From: an uncultured Porphyromonas sp.
Lineage (GTDB): Bacteria; Bacteroidota; Bacteroidia; Bacteroidales; Porphyromonadaceae
Direction: 5' to 3'
Length of the DNA: 64,000 nt
Assembly (NCBI RefSeq): GCF_938046015.1
Contig: NZ_CALIXW010000038.1
Location: 40,001-104,000 of the forward strand
Shown here in pieces: positions 44,970 through 53,162 of the stretch. A program made the translations under genes and the position numbers. Below the pieces are notes generated by a model. The model was not told the DNA's origin. It was given only the letters and a program-made list of their open reading frames with translations, and did not search any database. The stretch's first letter is position 1. Each line of letters begins with the position of its first letter.

Positions 44970-45520
44970 CGCTGGTAGACGATAGCGCGGGCGACTTCGG
45001 CCGCCTTGTCCTCGCCCTCGATCGCCTTGATGAGCTCAAGGGCAAAGTCTACGGTCGAGCCAGCGCTGCGGCCCGTGATGATGTTGCCCGAGCACACTAC
45101 TCCCAGCGGCTGCGCTACAGCCCCCGTGAGGTACTGCTCGAAGCCTGGGTAAGCCGTAGCCTCGCGCCCCTCGAGGTAGCCACGCTCGCCGAGGATGGAG
45201 GGCGCAGCGCAGATGGCCGCGAGCCACTTGCCCGCCTCGGCAGCGTCCTGGAGCAGCTGCTGGAGCTTGGCCGAAGCCTTGAGGTTGGTCACCCCAGGCA
45301 GTCCTCCTGGGAGGACCAGGGCGTGGACGTCGGCACTGTAGACCTCGTCGACGAGCACGTCGCCCTGAATGACGATGCCATGGGCGCCCGCCACCCGGGG
45401 GCTATCCCCAACGGCGACGATATGGGTAGGGAGTCCTGCGCGGCGCAGGAGATCGATGGTCGTCACGGCCTCGATCTCCTCGAAGCCCTCGGCCAGGAAG
45501 ACATAGATGTTCTTAGCCAT
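44966..45520 (-). CDS. DJ-1/PfpI family protein
   Basis: A 184-residue DJ-1-superfamily protein. The nucleophilic-elbow cysteine is Cys104 (AAICAAPSILGERG), with the EGFEEIE motif near the N-terminus contributing the partner Glu. Homologues act in glyoxal or oxidative-stress defence or as amidases; the exact role is unknown. Downstream of tonB by 39 nt, overlapping mazG by 4 nt. Confidence 0.92.
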   Translation of the reverse strand: MAKNIYVFLAEGFEEIEAVTTIDLLRRAGLPTHIVAVGDSPRVAGAHGIVIQGDVLVDEVYSADVHALVLPGGLPGVTNLKASAKLQQLLQDAAEAGKWLAAICAAPSILGERGYLEGREATAYPGFEQYLTGAVAQPLGVVCSGNIITGRSAGSTVDFALELIKAIEGEDKAAEVARAIVYQR

Positions 45521-45559
45521 AGTTGGTACCGGTCTAATGAGTAGTAAGAGAGAAGAGCG

Positions 45560-46402
45560 CTAGTCCTGGATCTTGAAGCGGTAGGTGATGATGCCCTCCT
45601 GCTCCTCGGCTCCAGCGACGGCGTTGAAGCGCGTAGCTCGCGCTGCGGCGAGCGCTGCGTTGCGGATACTCGTGTCGGCGATGTTCGTCCCCTGCGCTAC
45701 GGTAGCACGCGTCACGTGCCCCGCACCATCGACGACGATACGCACACGTACCACGCCATCGACGGCTCGGCTGGTGGCGGGGCGTGCCAGCACACCGCCG
45801 TTGCTGACCACGCTGCGGCCTGCCAGCGCATAGCTGCCAGCACTGCCGTTGGGGCTCCCTTGATTGCCTGAGCCCGAGCTAGCCGTACCCTGTGAGCCAG
45901 TCTTGCCCGACTGGGCGCCGAAGGCACCAGCCACCGAGCGCCCTACCTGCTGGCGAGCGGCCTCACGAGCAGCAGCCTCGGCGGCGGCACGGCGGGCGGC
46001 CTCTGCCTCAGCACGTGCGCGACGCTCTGCCTCCTTGCGTGCCTCGACCTCAGCAGCGTGGAGGCTAGGCTCGTGCTGCTGCGTCTTGATGGGCTCGGCG
46101 GGGGGCGTCTTAGGGCGTACCTTGGGCTGCACGGGCTGGGGGCGCGGCTCGACCACGGGCGGAGCAGAGACCTCCTTCCGCTGTGGCTCAGGGGTCTGCA
46201 CACCTCCGGGCTCCTCGGCACCAGAGGCCTGGGGAACATTACCCACGTTGACCGCTACGAGGAGCTCCACAGGCTTGGGCTGTGGACGCTCCACACGGAG
46301 GATCACGAGGGCGAGCAGCCCAAGGAGGAGTCCGTGTAGCGCGAGGGTGATGGCCAGGCCTAGGGCGCGGCGCTGTATCCTAGATCTATCCTGCGGATCC
46401 AT
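45560..46402 (-). CDS. tonB: TonB-family energy transducer
   Basis: A 280-residue periplasm-spanning protein. Residues about 13-33 form the membrane anchor. A Pro-rich stretch (about 36-100) and an Ala/Arg/Glu-rich helix (about 105-150) bridge the periplasm. A Gly/Ser linker then leads to the C-terminal TonB domain (about 210-280, DGVVRVRIVVDGAGHV). Start 46402 (MDPQDR) leaves 7 nt after exbD; a longer frame to 46483 would overlap exbD and was rejected. Probably energises the five TonB-dependent proteins in this window. Confidence 0.93.
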   Translation of the reverse strand: MDPQDRSRIQRRALGLAITLALHGLLLGLLALVILRVERPQPKPVELLVAVNVGNVPQASGAEEPGGVQTPEPQRKEVSAPPVVEPRPQPVQPKVRPKTPPAEPIKTQQHEPSLHAAEVEARKEAERRARAEAEAARRAAAEAAAREAARQQVGRSVAGAFGAQSGKTGSQGTASSGSGNQGSPNGSAGSYALAGRSVVSNGGVLARPATSRAVDGVVRVRIVVDGAGHVTRATVAQGTNIADTSIRNAALAAARATRFNAVAGAEEQEGIITYRFKIQD

Positions 46403-46409
46403 AGGGAGG

Positions 46410-46841
46410 CTAGCGTGTAGGAGTGCTGGGGGTCTCGGCGCGCGTAGCGAGTACCACACGCAGCGAGGAGGTCGCCGCAGCATTGATGACGCCTACGACC
46501 TCGCGGTAGGGGACGCTCTCATCGGCCTGGATGGAGACGTAGGCCTCGGGATGCTCGGCAGCGAAGATCGCCAGCTGCTCGCCGAGGGCCTCGCGGCTCA
46601 GCTCGACGGGGGCCTCGCGGTCGATACCGAGGTAGTAGTGTAGGTCGGGCGTCACCGTGATGCGAGCTGCAGGCTGCTCGGGGCTCGACTGAGGTGCCGA
46701 GGTAGGCAGCGTCACCTTGATCGTATTGGGCACGATGATCGTACTGGTGACGAGGAAGAAGATGAGCAGCAGGAAGATGACGTCCGTCATCGAGGCCATG
46801 CTGTAGGTCTCGGAGACCTTGGTCTTACGCTTGAGTCCCAT
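46410..46841 (-). CDS. exbD: ExbD/TolR-family motor protein
   Basis: A 143-residue protein with one membrane helix at about 17-37 (SMTDVIFLLLIFFLVTS), which includes the conserved Asp that carries protons, followed by a small periplasmic domain. It lies between exbB (11 nt upstream) and tonB. Confidence 0.95.
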   Translation of the reverse strand: MGLKRKTKVSETYSMASMTDVIFLLLIFFLVTSTIIVPNTIKVTLPTSAPQSSPEQPAARITVTPDLHYYLGIDREAPVELSREALGEQLAIFAAEHPEAYVSIQADESVPYREVVGVINAAATSSLRVVLATRAETPSTPTR

Positions 46842-46852
46842 TGTACTCAGCC

Positions 46853-47533
46853 TTAGTGGACCTCATTCAGCAGGTCCATGAATTCGACGGTCTTCGCCTC
46901 CATCTTGCCCACGACCTTGTCCAGCTCGGCTACGAGGTAGTTGTAGGCAAAGAGGGCAATGATCCCTACGACGAGCCCCCCGACGGTTGTCACGAGGGCC
47001 TCGTAGATCCCGCCCGAGAGCAGCGCGACGTCCACGCCGCCCGAGCCAGCATTAGCCATATCGAAGAAGGCACGTACCATCCCCGTCACCGTCCCGAGGA
47101 AGCCGATCATCGGCGCCCCTGCGGCTACGGTCGCCAGGATGGGCAGACCCTTCTCCAGGCGCCCGACCTCGACGTTGCCGACGTTCTCCACGATCACCAG
47201 GATGTCCGACATAGGACGGCCGATACGCAGCAGCCCCTTGTGGATCATGCGGGCATAGGGCGTATCGGTGTCCTCGCAGAGCTTGATGGCGGAGCTCGTC
47301 TTCCCCTCGACGACATAGTCCTTGATGCGCTGGACGAAGTACTTGTCCTCCTCGCCGGCCTTGCGCAGCTGGATGAACTTGCTGACAAAGATGTATACCG
47401 CTAAGAGGCTGAGGACAAGCAGTACGATCATGATCCACCCGCCCTTGGTAGCGAGGTCAAGGATGGAGAGCGACTGAGTCGATGCGGTCTCGCTCAGCGT
47501 CTGTGCCAGTGCGGCTGTTGCTGTGGTATCCAC
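46853..47533 (-). CDS. exbB: ExbB/TolQ/MotA-family proton channel
   Basis: A 226-residue inner-membrane protein with three helices: about 33-52, 125-155 (ATVAAGAPMIGFLGTVTGMV, the TolQ/MotA signature) and 170-195. First gene of the exbB-exbD-tonB unit, which continues into the DJ-1 and mazG genes with short gaps. Confidence 0.96.
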   Translation of the reverse strand: MDTTATAALAQTLSETASTQSLSILDLATKGGWIMIVLLVLSLLAVYIFVSKFIQLRKAGEEDKYFVQRIKDYVVEGKTSSAIKLCEDTDTPYARMIHKGLLRIGRPMSDILVIVENVGNVEVGRLEKGLPILATVAAGAPMIGFLGTVTGMVRAFFDMANAGSGGVDVALLSGGIYEALVTTVGGLVVGIIALFAYNYLVAELDKVVGKMEAKTVEFMDLLNEVH

Positions 47534-47567
47534 GTGATAGTTTCTTATTTAGAGTTTGAGTATCAAG

Positions 47568-47575
47568 CAAAGATA
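47568..47575 (-). promoter_or_regulatory. -7 box for the exbB-exbD-tonB operon
   Basis: Minus-strand TATCTTTG 35 nt upstream of the exbB ATG. Confidence 0.6.
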
Positions 47576-47659
47576 CTGAGAATTCGCCGAATGCCTCAGC
47601 GGCAAAGCGATAGCCCCTAGGGCCTTTCCGAGCTCAAGGATAGCCCCAAGCTGATGGCC

Positions 47660-48238
47660 CTATAACGAGTAAACGTCCCTGAGGCGCAACTCGTCTATCA
47701 TGGGGGAGAGCCTCTCGATCCAGTGGGCCTCATCCTCTGAGGGGAAGAGGAGGAAGCCTCCAGGCTGCGGATACTCAATGCCCGTCAAGAAGAACCTCCC
47801 ACCGCGACTACGTAGGGCAGTGATCAGCTCCTGGGTGTAGCTCTCCTCAAGGTATGCGTGGAGCAGGATGGGGGCGGCGGGAAAGGTTGTCTTCAGCTCC
47901 TTCCCGTGCTTCTGCAAAAGAGCTTGCTTGCGCTCTAGCATGCGGTACGCTAGGAGTTCGTCCTTCAGATCCTCCATCAATGAGCGCTCGCCGCAGATAC
48001 CAGGGGTAGTAATGATATGGGGAGAGAACTCCTGCGTGATGGGATAAAAGCACTGCCACCCCTCGCCTAGTACAAGCTCTGCTATCTGGCGCTCGATGTC
48101 TGGAGAGAGGCCTCCGTCCACATCATAGTCAGGCCCCTGCTCCTCCTTGCAAAGGAGCATCAGGGACTTCGTATGCTGGGCATAGGGTATCCGTCGGCCT
48201 ATACGTCTGTAGATGGCGGCAGTAGCTAATCGTATCAT
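47660..48238 (-). CDS. Unrecognised 192-residue protein
   Basis: Not recognised. No signal peptide or membrane helix. The N-terminus is basic, the middle is acidic (YDVDGGLSPDIERQIAEL) and the C-terminal half alternates short beta and helical patterns. Codon use looks slightly less GC-biased than its neighbours. It is monocistronic between the exbB promoter and its own -7 box at 48339-48346. A later start (Met27) is possible. Confidence 0.65.
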   Translation of the reverse strand: MIRLATAAIYRRIGRRIPYAQHTKSLMLLCKEEQGPDYDVDGGLSPDIERQIAELVLGEGWQCFYPITQEFSPHIITTPGICGERSLMEDLKDELLAYRMLERKQALLQKHGKELKTTFPAAPILLHAYLEESYTQELITALRSRGGRFFLTGIEYPQPGGFLLFPSEDEAHWIERLSPMIDELRLRDVYSL

Positions 48239-48338
48239 AGTGCTTCCTTCGATGCGTCCCCCCGCTAGGGCTAGCCTTGCTCAGCCCGCCGAATCGCCTG
48301 GGTGCACGAACTGCGGAGCCTCCTCCTGGGACTAGAAG

Positions 48339-48346
48339 CAAAGGTA
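48339..48346 (-). promoter_or_regulatory. -7 box for the 192-residue protein gene
   Basis: Minus-strand TACCTTTG about 101 nt upstream of the ATG at 48238. Confidence 0.5.
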
Positions 48347-48457
48347 AGGAATCATCCGATGAAAGGAACGCCCATCCCCTTGCCCATCGACCGCACGACA
48401 GCTGCGCCCACGCCTAGGGATAGGCTGCAGTTCGGCACGGGTATAGGGAGAGGCTCG

Positions 48458-48541
48458 CTGACCGATATCAGTCAGCCCGCTGAGGGACGTCCGTCAGCAG
48501 CGTGAGGGATAGCAGTCAGACGGCTGAGGGATATCCGTCGG
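48458..48541. repeat. Palindrome array J (4 units, 22-nt period)
   Basis: Units at 48458-48475, 48480-48497 (GACGTC core), 48502-48519 and 48524-48541. A clean example of the four-unit order. It lies between the divergent 192-residue gene and the TonB receptor. Confidence 0.9.
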
Positions 48542-48702
48542 AGTGGTAGGGCAAAGAGGGGAGCCTGCTGAGGCACATAGCTAAGGGGCGCTGAGGCTCT
48601 TCGGGCAGCTCGCTGGCGTAGGGCCCATCCTTAGTTGGGGGGCAGCATTTAGCTTGCTGGGGCAGTAAGGGAGGGGGCAATACAGGGTCTAGGGTAAAGC
48701 TG

Positions 48703-48710
48703 TATTTTTG
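48703..48710 (+). promoter_or_regulatory. -7 box for the TonB receptor/DUF4249 operon
   Basis: TATTTTTG, 229 nt upstream of the receptor ATG, implying a leader of about 220 nt that contains the 22-nt direct repeats below. Confidence 0.5.
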
Positions 48711-48781
48711 TACTCACAGTGGCACTCGGCTGGGAGCTGGAGGCCGCGCAGGAGCTAATCAAACTAGGCTTTATTAAGTAG

Positions 48782-48891
48782 TACAAGTAGACACCATCAG
48801 CAGGCCAAAGAGGCGCTATTCGCCATACAAGTGGGCTCTATTCGTAATACAAGCAGATACCGACAGCAGTACAAAGCGGCTGCGATAGCAG
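48782..48891 (+). repeat. Five degenerate 22-nt direct repeats in the receptor leader
   Basis: Tandem units start at 48782, 48804, 48826, 48848 and 48870, exactly 22 nt apart. Four begin with TACAA. Units 1 and 4 share TACAAG-AGA-ACC--CAGCAG; units 2 and 3 share GGC-CTATTCG. Unlike the palindrome arrays, these are not dyads. They lie 48-157 nt upstream of the receptor start and could be an operator or an RNA element. Confidence 0.7.
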
Positions 48892-48938
48892 TAACACACC
48901 GTCATCAGAGAGCTCGAAAGGCACTCCATTAGTATAAG

Positions 48939-51329
48939 ATGAAGCAATTCTTTACCCTTCTACTCCTCCTCGTGGGGCTCGGTGCGAGCCCAGCAGCAGC
49001 CCAGCAGGGCTACGTCACCGTGAGCGGCTACATCGAGGACGCCACTTCGCATGAGGCCCTCATCGGCGCCAGCGTCTACGCCCCAGCACTTGGGCAGGGG
49101 ACGATGAGCAATAGCCAAGGCTTCTACAGCCTACGCCTGCCCGTAGGGACCCACGAGCTCAGCGCCCGCTACCTAGGCTACGCGCCCTACAGCCTCCGCA
49201 TCCAGCTGGAGCGGGATACGACGCTTCGCCTGCAGCTGCGTCCTACGGGTCAGCTGGAGGATGTCGTGATCACGGCCGAGCGTCAGCGGCTCAACCTCGA
49301 TAAGCTGGGCGTCCTCCAGGCCCCCGTGCACATCCTCAAGAAGGTACCTAGCCTGCTGGGTGAGGCCGACCTGATGAAGGCCCTACAGCTGATGCCTGGC
49401 GTACAGTCGGGCAGCGACGGCAGTGCGGGCGTCCATGTGCGTGGCGGCGGTTCGGACGAGAACCTCATCCTGCTGGACGGCGCCCCCTTATATAATGTAG
49501 ACCATCTAATGGGCTTCTTCTCCGTCTTTACCCCCGAGGCGGTGAAGACGGTGGACCTGTATAAGGGCAGCTTCCCCGCGCGCTACGGCGGTCGCCTCTC
49601 CTCCGTCATCGACGTGCGTACCAAGGATGGCGACCTACAGCACTACCACGGAGCGCTGCAGCTCGGGCTCATCTCCTCGCGTCTACAGGTCGAGGGGCCC
49701 ATCGTCAAGGGACGCAGCTCCTTCAACCTCTCCCTGCGGCGAAGCTATGCCGATCTACTGGCCCGTGCCTTCATGCCCAAGGACGAGCGCGGTGGCTATT
49801 ATTTCTACGACCTCTACGCCAAGCTGCAGCACCGCTTCAGCGAGCGTGACCGCCTCTTCCTGAGCTTCTACAACGGCCGTGATCGCTTCTGGTCGGACGT
49901 ACGAGAGCACTTCTCCTCCTCGCCCGACTATGCACGTACGGAGGACAGCAAGGGGAGCTTCCGCTGGGGGAATACGCTCGGGGCGCTGCGCTGGAACCAC
50001 GTCTTCTCCCCCCGCCTCTATAGCGACCTCTCGGTAGCCTATACGGGCTACCGCTTCCACATCGATATGCAGAGTGAGGAGCAGCGGCAGCGGGAGCTCT
50101 ACCAGAGCCGCTCGGCCTACCGCTCGGGCATCGAGGACCTCTCGGCCGCCTGGCATCTCAATTACTTCCACTCCAATAGGCAGCAGCTGCGCTTCGGCCT
50201 CGACTACATCCACCACCGCTTCCGCCCCGAGGCGATGTCCGCCTATTCTCGCAGTGAGCGTGGGGGGCAGGTAGAGGTCGAGGACCTGCCCGAGCTGCTG
50301 GGCAAGGCACGCGTGCTGCCCGCCCAGGACCTCTCGGCCTACCTAGAGAGCCGCAGTCAGCTGGGGCAGCTGCAGGTAGACGCTGGGCTGCGCACCAGCC
50401 TCTACGTGACTGAGGGCAAGCAGTACCTCTCGCTGCAGCCACGCCTGGCCCTCGGCTGGCGTCTGCACCCCGACTGGCTCCTGCAGGCTGGCTACACCCG
50501 TATGGCACAGCACGTGCACCTGCTCACCTCCTCCACCCTTACCCTCCCCTCCGACCTCTGGGTCCCCGTGACCAAGCGCATACGCCCGATGTATGCCGAC
50601 CAGCTGAGCCTCGGGCTGAGCTTCTCGGGGCTCCCTGGCTGGTCGCTCTCGCTGGAGGGCTACTACAAGCAGATGCACCACGTGCTGGAGTATAAGGACG
50701 GGGCGAGCTTCATCGGCAGCTCCGCAGGCTGGGAGGAGAAGGTCACTCAGGGCGAAGGGCGTGCCTACGGCCTCGAGTTGATGCTGATGCGCCAGCTGGG
50801 TCGCACGACGGGCTGGCTCAGCTACAGCTGGGCGCATAGCCAGCGCCGCTACGAGGACGGGCAGATCAACGGCGGCGCTTGGTACCCCTACAAGTACGAC
50901 CGTCGCCATCACCTCAACCTCGTCGTGACGCAGCACTTCAGTCGGCGCTTCGAGCTCTCGGCAGCCTGGGAGCTCTTCAGCGGCGGCGTCATCACCCTAC
51001 CGCTGGAGCGCATGTCTCTAGCTCGTCCCGAGGGCTCGGACATCACCGCGGAGGCGCCCTTCGTAGAGCGACGCAATAACTACCGCCTGCCCGTGACACA
51101 CCGCCTCAGCCTGAGTGCCAACCTGCGCCGCGTCACCCGACGCGGTCACGAGTCGATCTGGAACTTCAGCCTCTACAACGCCTACAACCAGCAGAACCCC
51201 AGCTTCGTCATCCCCTCGCGCGACTACAGCGTCGCGGGCAACGGGAGTGGGGATGTGTACCGCCTCAAGCTCTACCAGTACAGCATCCTACCCATCCTAC
51301 CCTCCGTGTCCTATACCTATAAGTTCTAG
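48939..51329 (+). CDS. TonB-dependent outer-membrane receptor (paired with DUF4249)
   Basis: A 796-residue receptor. Signal peptide ends near AAAQQ (about residue 22), then a carboxypeptidase-regulatory-like domain (about 25-105), a plug domain (about 120-225, with VHVRGGGSDENLILLDGAPLY) and a barrel ending SYTYKF. Its stop lies 12 nt before a DUF4249 lipoprotein gene, a recurrent pairing in Bacteroidota. Substrate unknown. Confidence 0.94.
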   Translation: MKQFFTLLLLLVGLGASPAAAQQGYVTVSGYIEDATSHEALIGASVYAPALGQGTMSNSQGFYSLRLPVGTHELSARYLGYAPYSLRIQLERDTTLRLQLRPTGQLEDVVITAERQRLNLDKLGVLQAPVHILKKVPSLLGEADLMKALQLMPGVQSGSDGSAGVHVRGGGSDENLILLDGAPLYNVDHLMGFFSVFTPEAVKTVDLYKGSFPARYGGRLSSVIDVRTKDGDLQHYHGALQLGLISSRLQVEGPIVKGRSSFNLSLRRSYADLLARAFMPKDERGGYYFYDLYAKLQHRFSERDRLFLSFYNGRDRFWSDVREHFSSSPDYARTEDSKGSFRWGNTLGALRWNHVFSPRLYSDLSVAYTGYRFHIDMQSEEQRQRELYQSRSAYRSGIEDLSAAWHLNYFHSNRQQLRFGLDYIHHRFRPEAMSAYSRSERGGQVEVEDLPELLGKARVLPAQDLSAYLESRSQLGQLQVDAGLRTSLYVTEGKQYLSLQPRLALGWRLHPDWLLQAGYTRMAQHVHLLTSSTLTLPSDLWVPVTKRIRPMYADQLSLGLSFSGLPGWSLSLEGYYKQMHHVLEYKDGASFIGSSAGWEEKVTQGEGRAYGLELMLMRQLGRTTGWLSYSWAHSQRRYEDGQINGGAWYPYKYDRRHHLNLVVTQHFSRRFELSAAWELFSGGVITLPLERMSLARPEGSDITAEAPFVERRNNYRLPVTHRLSLSANLRRVTRRGHESIWNFSLYNAYNQQNPSFVIPSRDYSVAGNGSGDVYRLKLYQYSILPILPSVSYTYKF

Positions 51330-51341
51330 CCCCTACGCTCT

Positions 51342-52355
51342 ATGTCACCCTACCGTATATTCCTCAGCACGCTGGTGCTACTCAGCCTCGGGACCAGCTG
51401 CCGCAAGGAGCTCCCCATCACCAAGAGCGCCGAGCGCCGCCTGACGCTCAACTACGTCACCTCCACCAGCGTCGGCCAGCTCTACGGCTCGCTCCTCTCC
51501 TCCACCGGATACCCTGCGCTGCAGCTGACGCGCACAGGTCAGGGCGCTGCCCACTACGTACTGGAGGCAGGCATCCGCGTCGAGGTCAACGGCCAGGAGC
51601 GCTACGCGCAGACGGCACGACTCGCCGCGGGGCTGCTGCGCCCCGACCTCAGCTTCGCTCCAGGCGATCGTGTGCGCATCACAGCCACCGACCGCAGCGA
51701 CGGCGCCGAGGTGAGCTCCGAGCTCGAGATCCCTGCCCAGCCGCAGCCCTTCACCGCCAGCGTCCGCCGAGCCTCCAGCTCGGGACAGTCCGCCACGCGA
51801 GGCGCCCTGCACTGGAGGGTCGAGATGCGGGACCCCGTGGCCGAGACCAACTACTACCGCATCGCCCTGAAGGTGGTGCATCCCTGGCGTACCTCTGCGG
51901 GTGTGCTGCGCTACCATATAGACTACCTTCCCCTCGATGTGGACAATAGCCTCATCCTCAATGACGGCGAGGTGATCCCTAAGGGGCGCAAGGACGACGA
52001 CCTCGGGGGGCTGGTCGGACGTCCCGCGCGCAATAAGACGCAGGTCTTCTCCGACCGCCTGATGCAGGGCGGGCAAGCCGTGCTGGAGTTCGACAGCGAC
52101 TATCCGCTGGCTCGCTGGGGCGGGAGCTATGGGAGCCCCGACCCGAAGCTAGCGCCTCGTGTCGAGCTCGTGCTGCAAGCCATCAGCCGCGAGGCCTACC
52201 TCTATATGAAGCAGCTCAACACGCTGGAGGCCGGCGATTACTCGGAGGATAACTTCCTGGCCACGCCCCTGCAGTTCCCCTCCAATACCTCCACTGGCGT
52301 CGGCCTCGTCTCGATCGCAGCGGATCGCGTGCTCGTCGTGAGCCAGCTTCCCTAG
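51342..52355 (+). CDS. DUF4249-type lipoprotein
   Basis: A 337-residue lipoprotein (LGTSC, Cys20) with an N-terminal beta-rich region (VLEAGIRVEVNGQERYAQ) and the long C-terminal DUF4249-like region. Such proteins are usually encoded next to a TonB receptor and probably serve it as a surface partner. Encoded 12 nt after the receptor. Confidence 0.82.
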   Translation: MSPYRIFLSTLVLLSLGTSCRKELPITKSAERRLTLNYVTSTSVGQLYGSLLSSTGYPALQLTRTGQGAAHYVLEAGIRVEVNGQERYAQTARLAAGLLRPDLSFAPGDRVRITATDRSDGAEVSSELEIPAQPQPFTASVRRASSSGQSATRGALHWRVEMRDPVAETNYYRIALKVVHPWRTSAGVLRYHIDYLPLDVDNSLILNDGEVIPKGRKDDDLGGLVGRPARNKTQVFSDRLMQGGQAVLEFDSDYPLARWGGSYGSPDPKLAPRVELVLQAISREAYLYMKQLNTLEAGDYSEDNFLATPLQFPSNTSTGVGLVSIAADRVLVVSQLP

Positions 52356-52417
52356 CGCTTTAGGCTTTAGTCTCCAGCAAGTTGGCCTGGATGTCCGACT
52401 TAGCTTGCAAGGGGATA

Positions 52418-52448
52418 TTTGCAAATTCGGAAAAAAGCCTTACCTTTG
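52418..52448 (+). promoter_or_regulatory. Promoter of the tRNA-Val/tRNA-Gln unit
   Basis: TTTG 52418-52421 and TACCTTTG 52441-52448 with a 19-nt spacer; the tRNA begins 8 nt after the -7 box. Confidence 0.85.
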
Positions 52449-52455
52449 CAGCGAT

Positions 52456-52533
52456 GAATCTTTAGCTCAGTTGGTTTAGAGCATCACCTTGACAGGGTGG
52501 GGGTCGGCGGTTCGAGTCCGCCAAGGTTCACCA
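52456..52533 (+). tRNA. tRNA-Val (GAC anticodon)
   Basis: Acceptor GAATCTT/AAGGTTC, anticodon loop TTGACAG between TCACC and GGTGG giving GAC, and T-arm GGTTCGAGTCC. The terminal CCA appears to be encoded (52531-52533). Confidence 0.93.
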
Positions 52534-52537
52534 ACAC

Positions 52538-52608
52538 TGCCTCATGGTGTAATGGTAGCACAACAGATTCTGGTCCTGTTTGTTAAGGTTCGAGTCCTTA
52601 TGAGGCAA
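52538..52608 (+). tRNA. tRNA-Gln (CTG anticodon)
   Basis: Acceptor TGCCTCA/TGAGGCA; the anticodon loop TTCTGGT gives CTG; T-arm GGTTCGAGTCC. It starts 4 nt after tRNA-Val. One A-C mismatch closes the anticodon stem. Confidence 0.92.
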
Positions 52609-52616
52609 CACGAGGC

Positions 52617-52657
52617 ACAGCGCGCATGAGTTCCGACTCATGCGCGCTGTCGTTTTA
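52617..52657 (+). terminator. Terminator of the tRNA-Val/tRNA-Gln unit
   Basis: 15-bp perfect arms (52617-52631 and 52636-52650), 4-nt loop, then CGTTTTA. Confidence 0.88.
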
Positions 52658-52747
52658 TGCAGCTACCCCTACGAGCAGCGTCCCGAGCCTAGGAGCGACA
52701 CAGCCCTACCCTGCCTCCCGCCGTGCTACCCTCAGCCTAGGGACTCG

Positions 52748-52942
52748 CTGAGGGACCTTCCTCAGGAGCTTGACGGGTATCTATCAGAGTGCTGAGGGAT
52801 CTTCCTCGGGAGCTTGATGGGTATCTATCAGAGCGCTGAGGGATATTCCTTAGGGTGCTGAGGGATATCAGTGAAGGGCGGCGAGGGATATCAGTGGGGC
52901 GGCTGAGGGACGGCAATGCGTCCCCTGAGGGATATCAGTCAG
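52748..52942. repeat. Palindrome array K (9 units, the longest)
   Basis: Units start at 52748, 52770, 52792, 52814, 52836, 52858, 52881, 52903 and 52925. Linkers are 4 nt except one of 5 nt before 52881. Units 1-2 and 3-4 are near copies, which shows growth by duplication of a 44-nt pair. It fills most of the 506-nt gap between the tRNA terminator and the receptor leader. Confidence 0.88.
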
Positions 52943-53076
52943 CCGCGCCCCCGCGAGGCCGTCTGCAAGCGGGGCGGAGGCTCGGAGCTCCCCAAGGCTA
53001 GGGGGACAGTGGCGGGCGACTATCCCTACATCTAGGTAAATTCAGGGCTGAGCGTACGGCGGGCGAGGCTTTGGCG

Positions 53077-53084
53077 TACTTTTG
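53077..53084 (+). promoter_or_regulatory. -7 box for the siderophore-type receptor
   Basis: TACTTTTG 78 nt upstream of the GTG start. The leader then contains a two-part GC hairpin (about 53099-53133: GGCGGG pairs with CCCGCC, enclosing GCGGC/GCCGC). Confidence 0.55.
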
Positions 53085-53162
53085 CAGCGCAGACAGAGGC
53101 GGGTGTGTAGCGGCTCTAGGCCGCAGCCCGCCCCTAGGTATATAACTCTAGATAGCACCTAA

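Noticed and set aside
46403..46483. Earlier start for tonB
   Set aside because: Overlaps exbD, and the added sequence precedes the normal cytoplasmic tail and membrane anchor.
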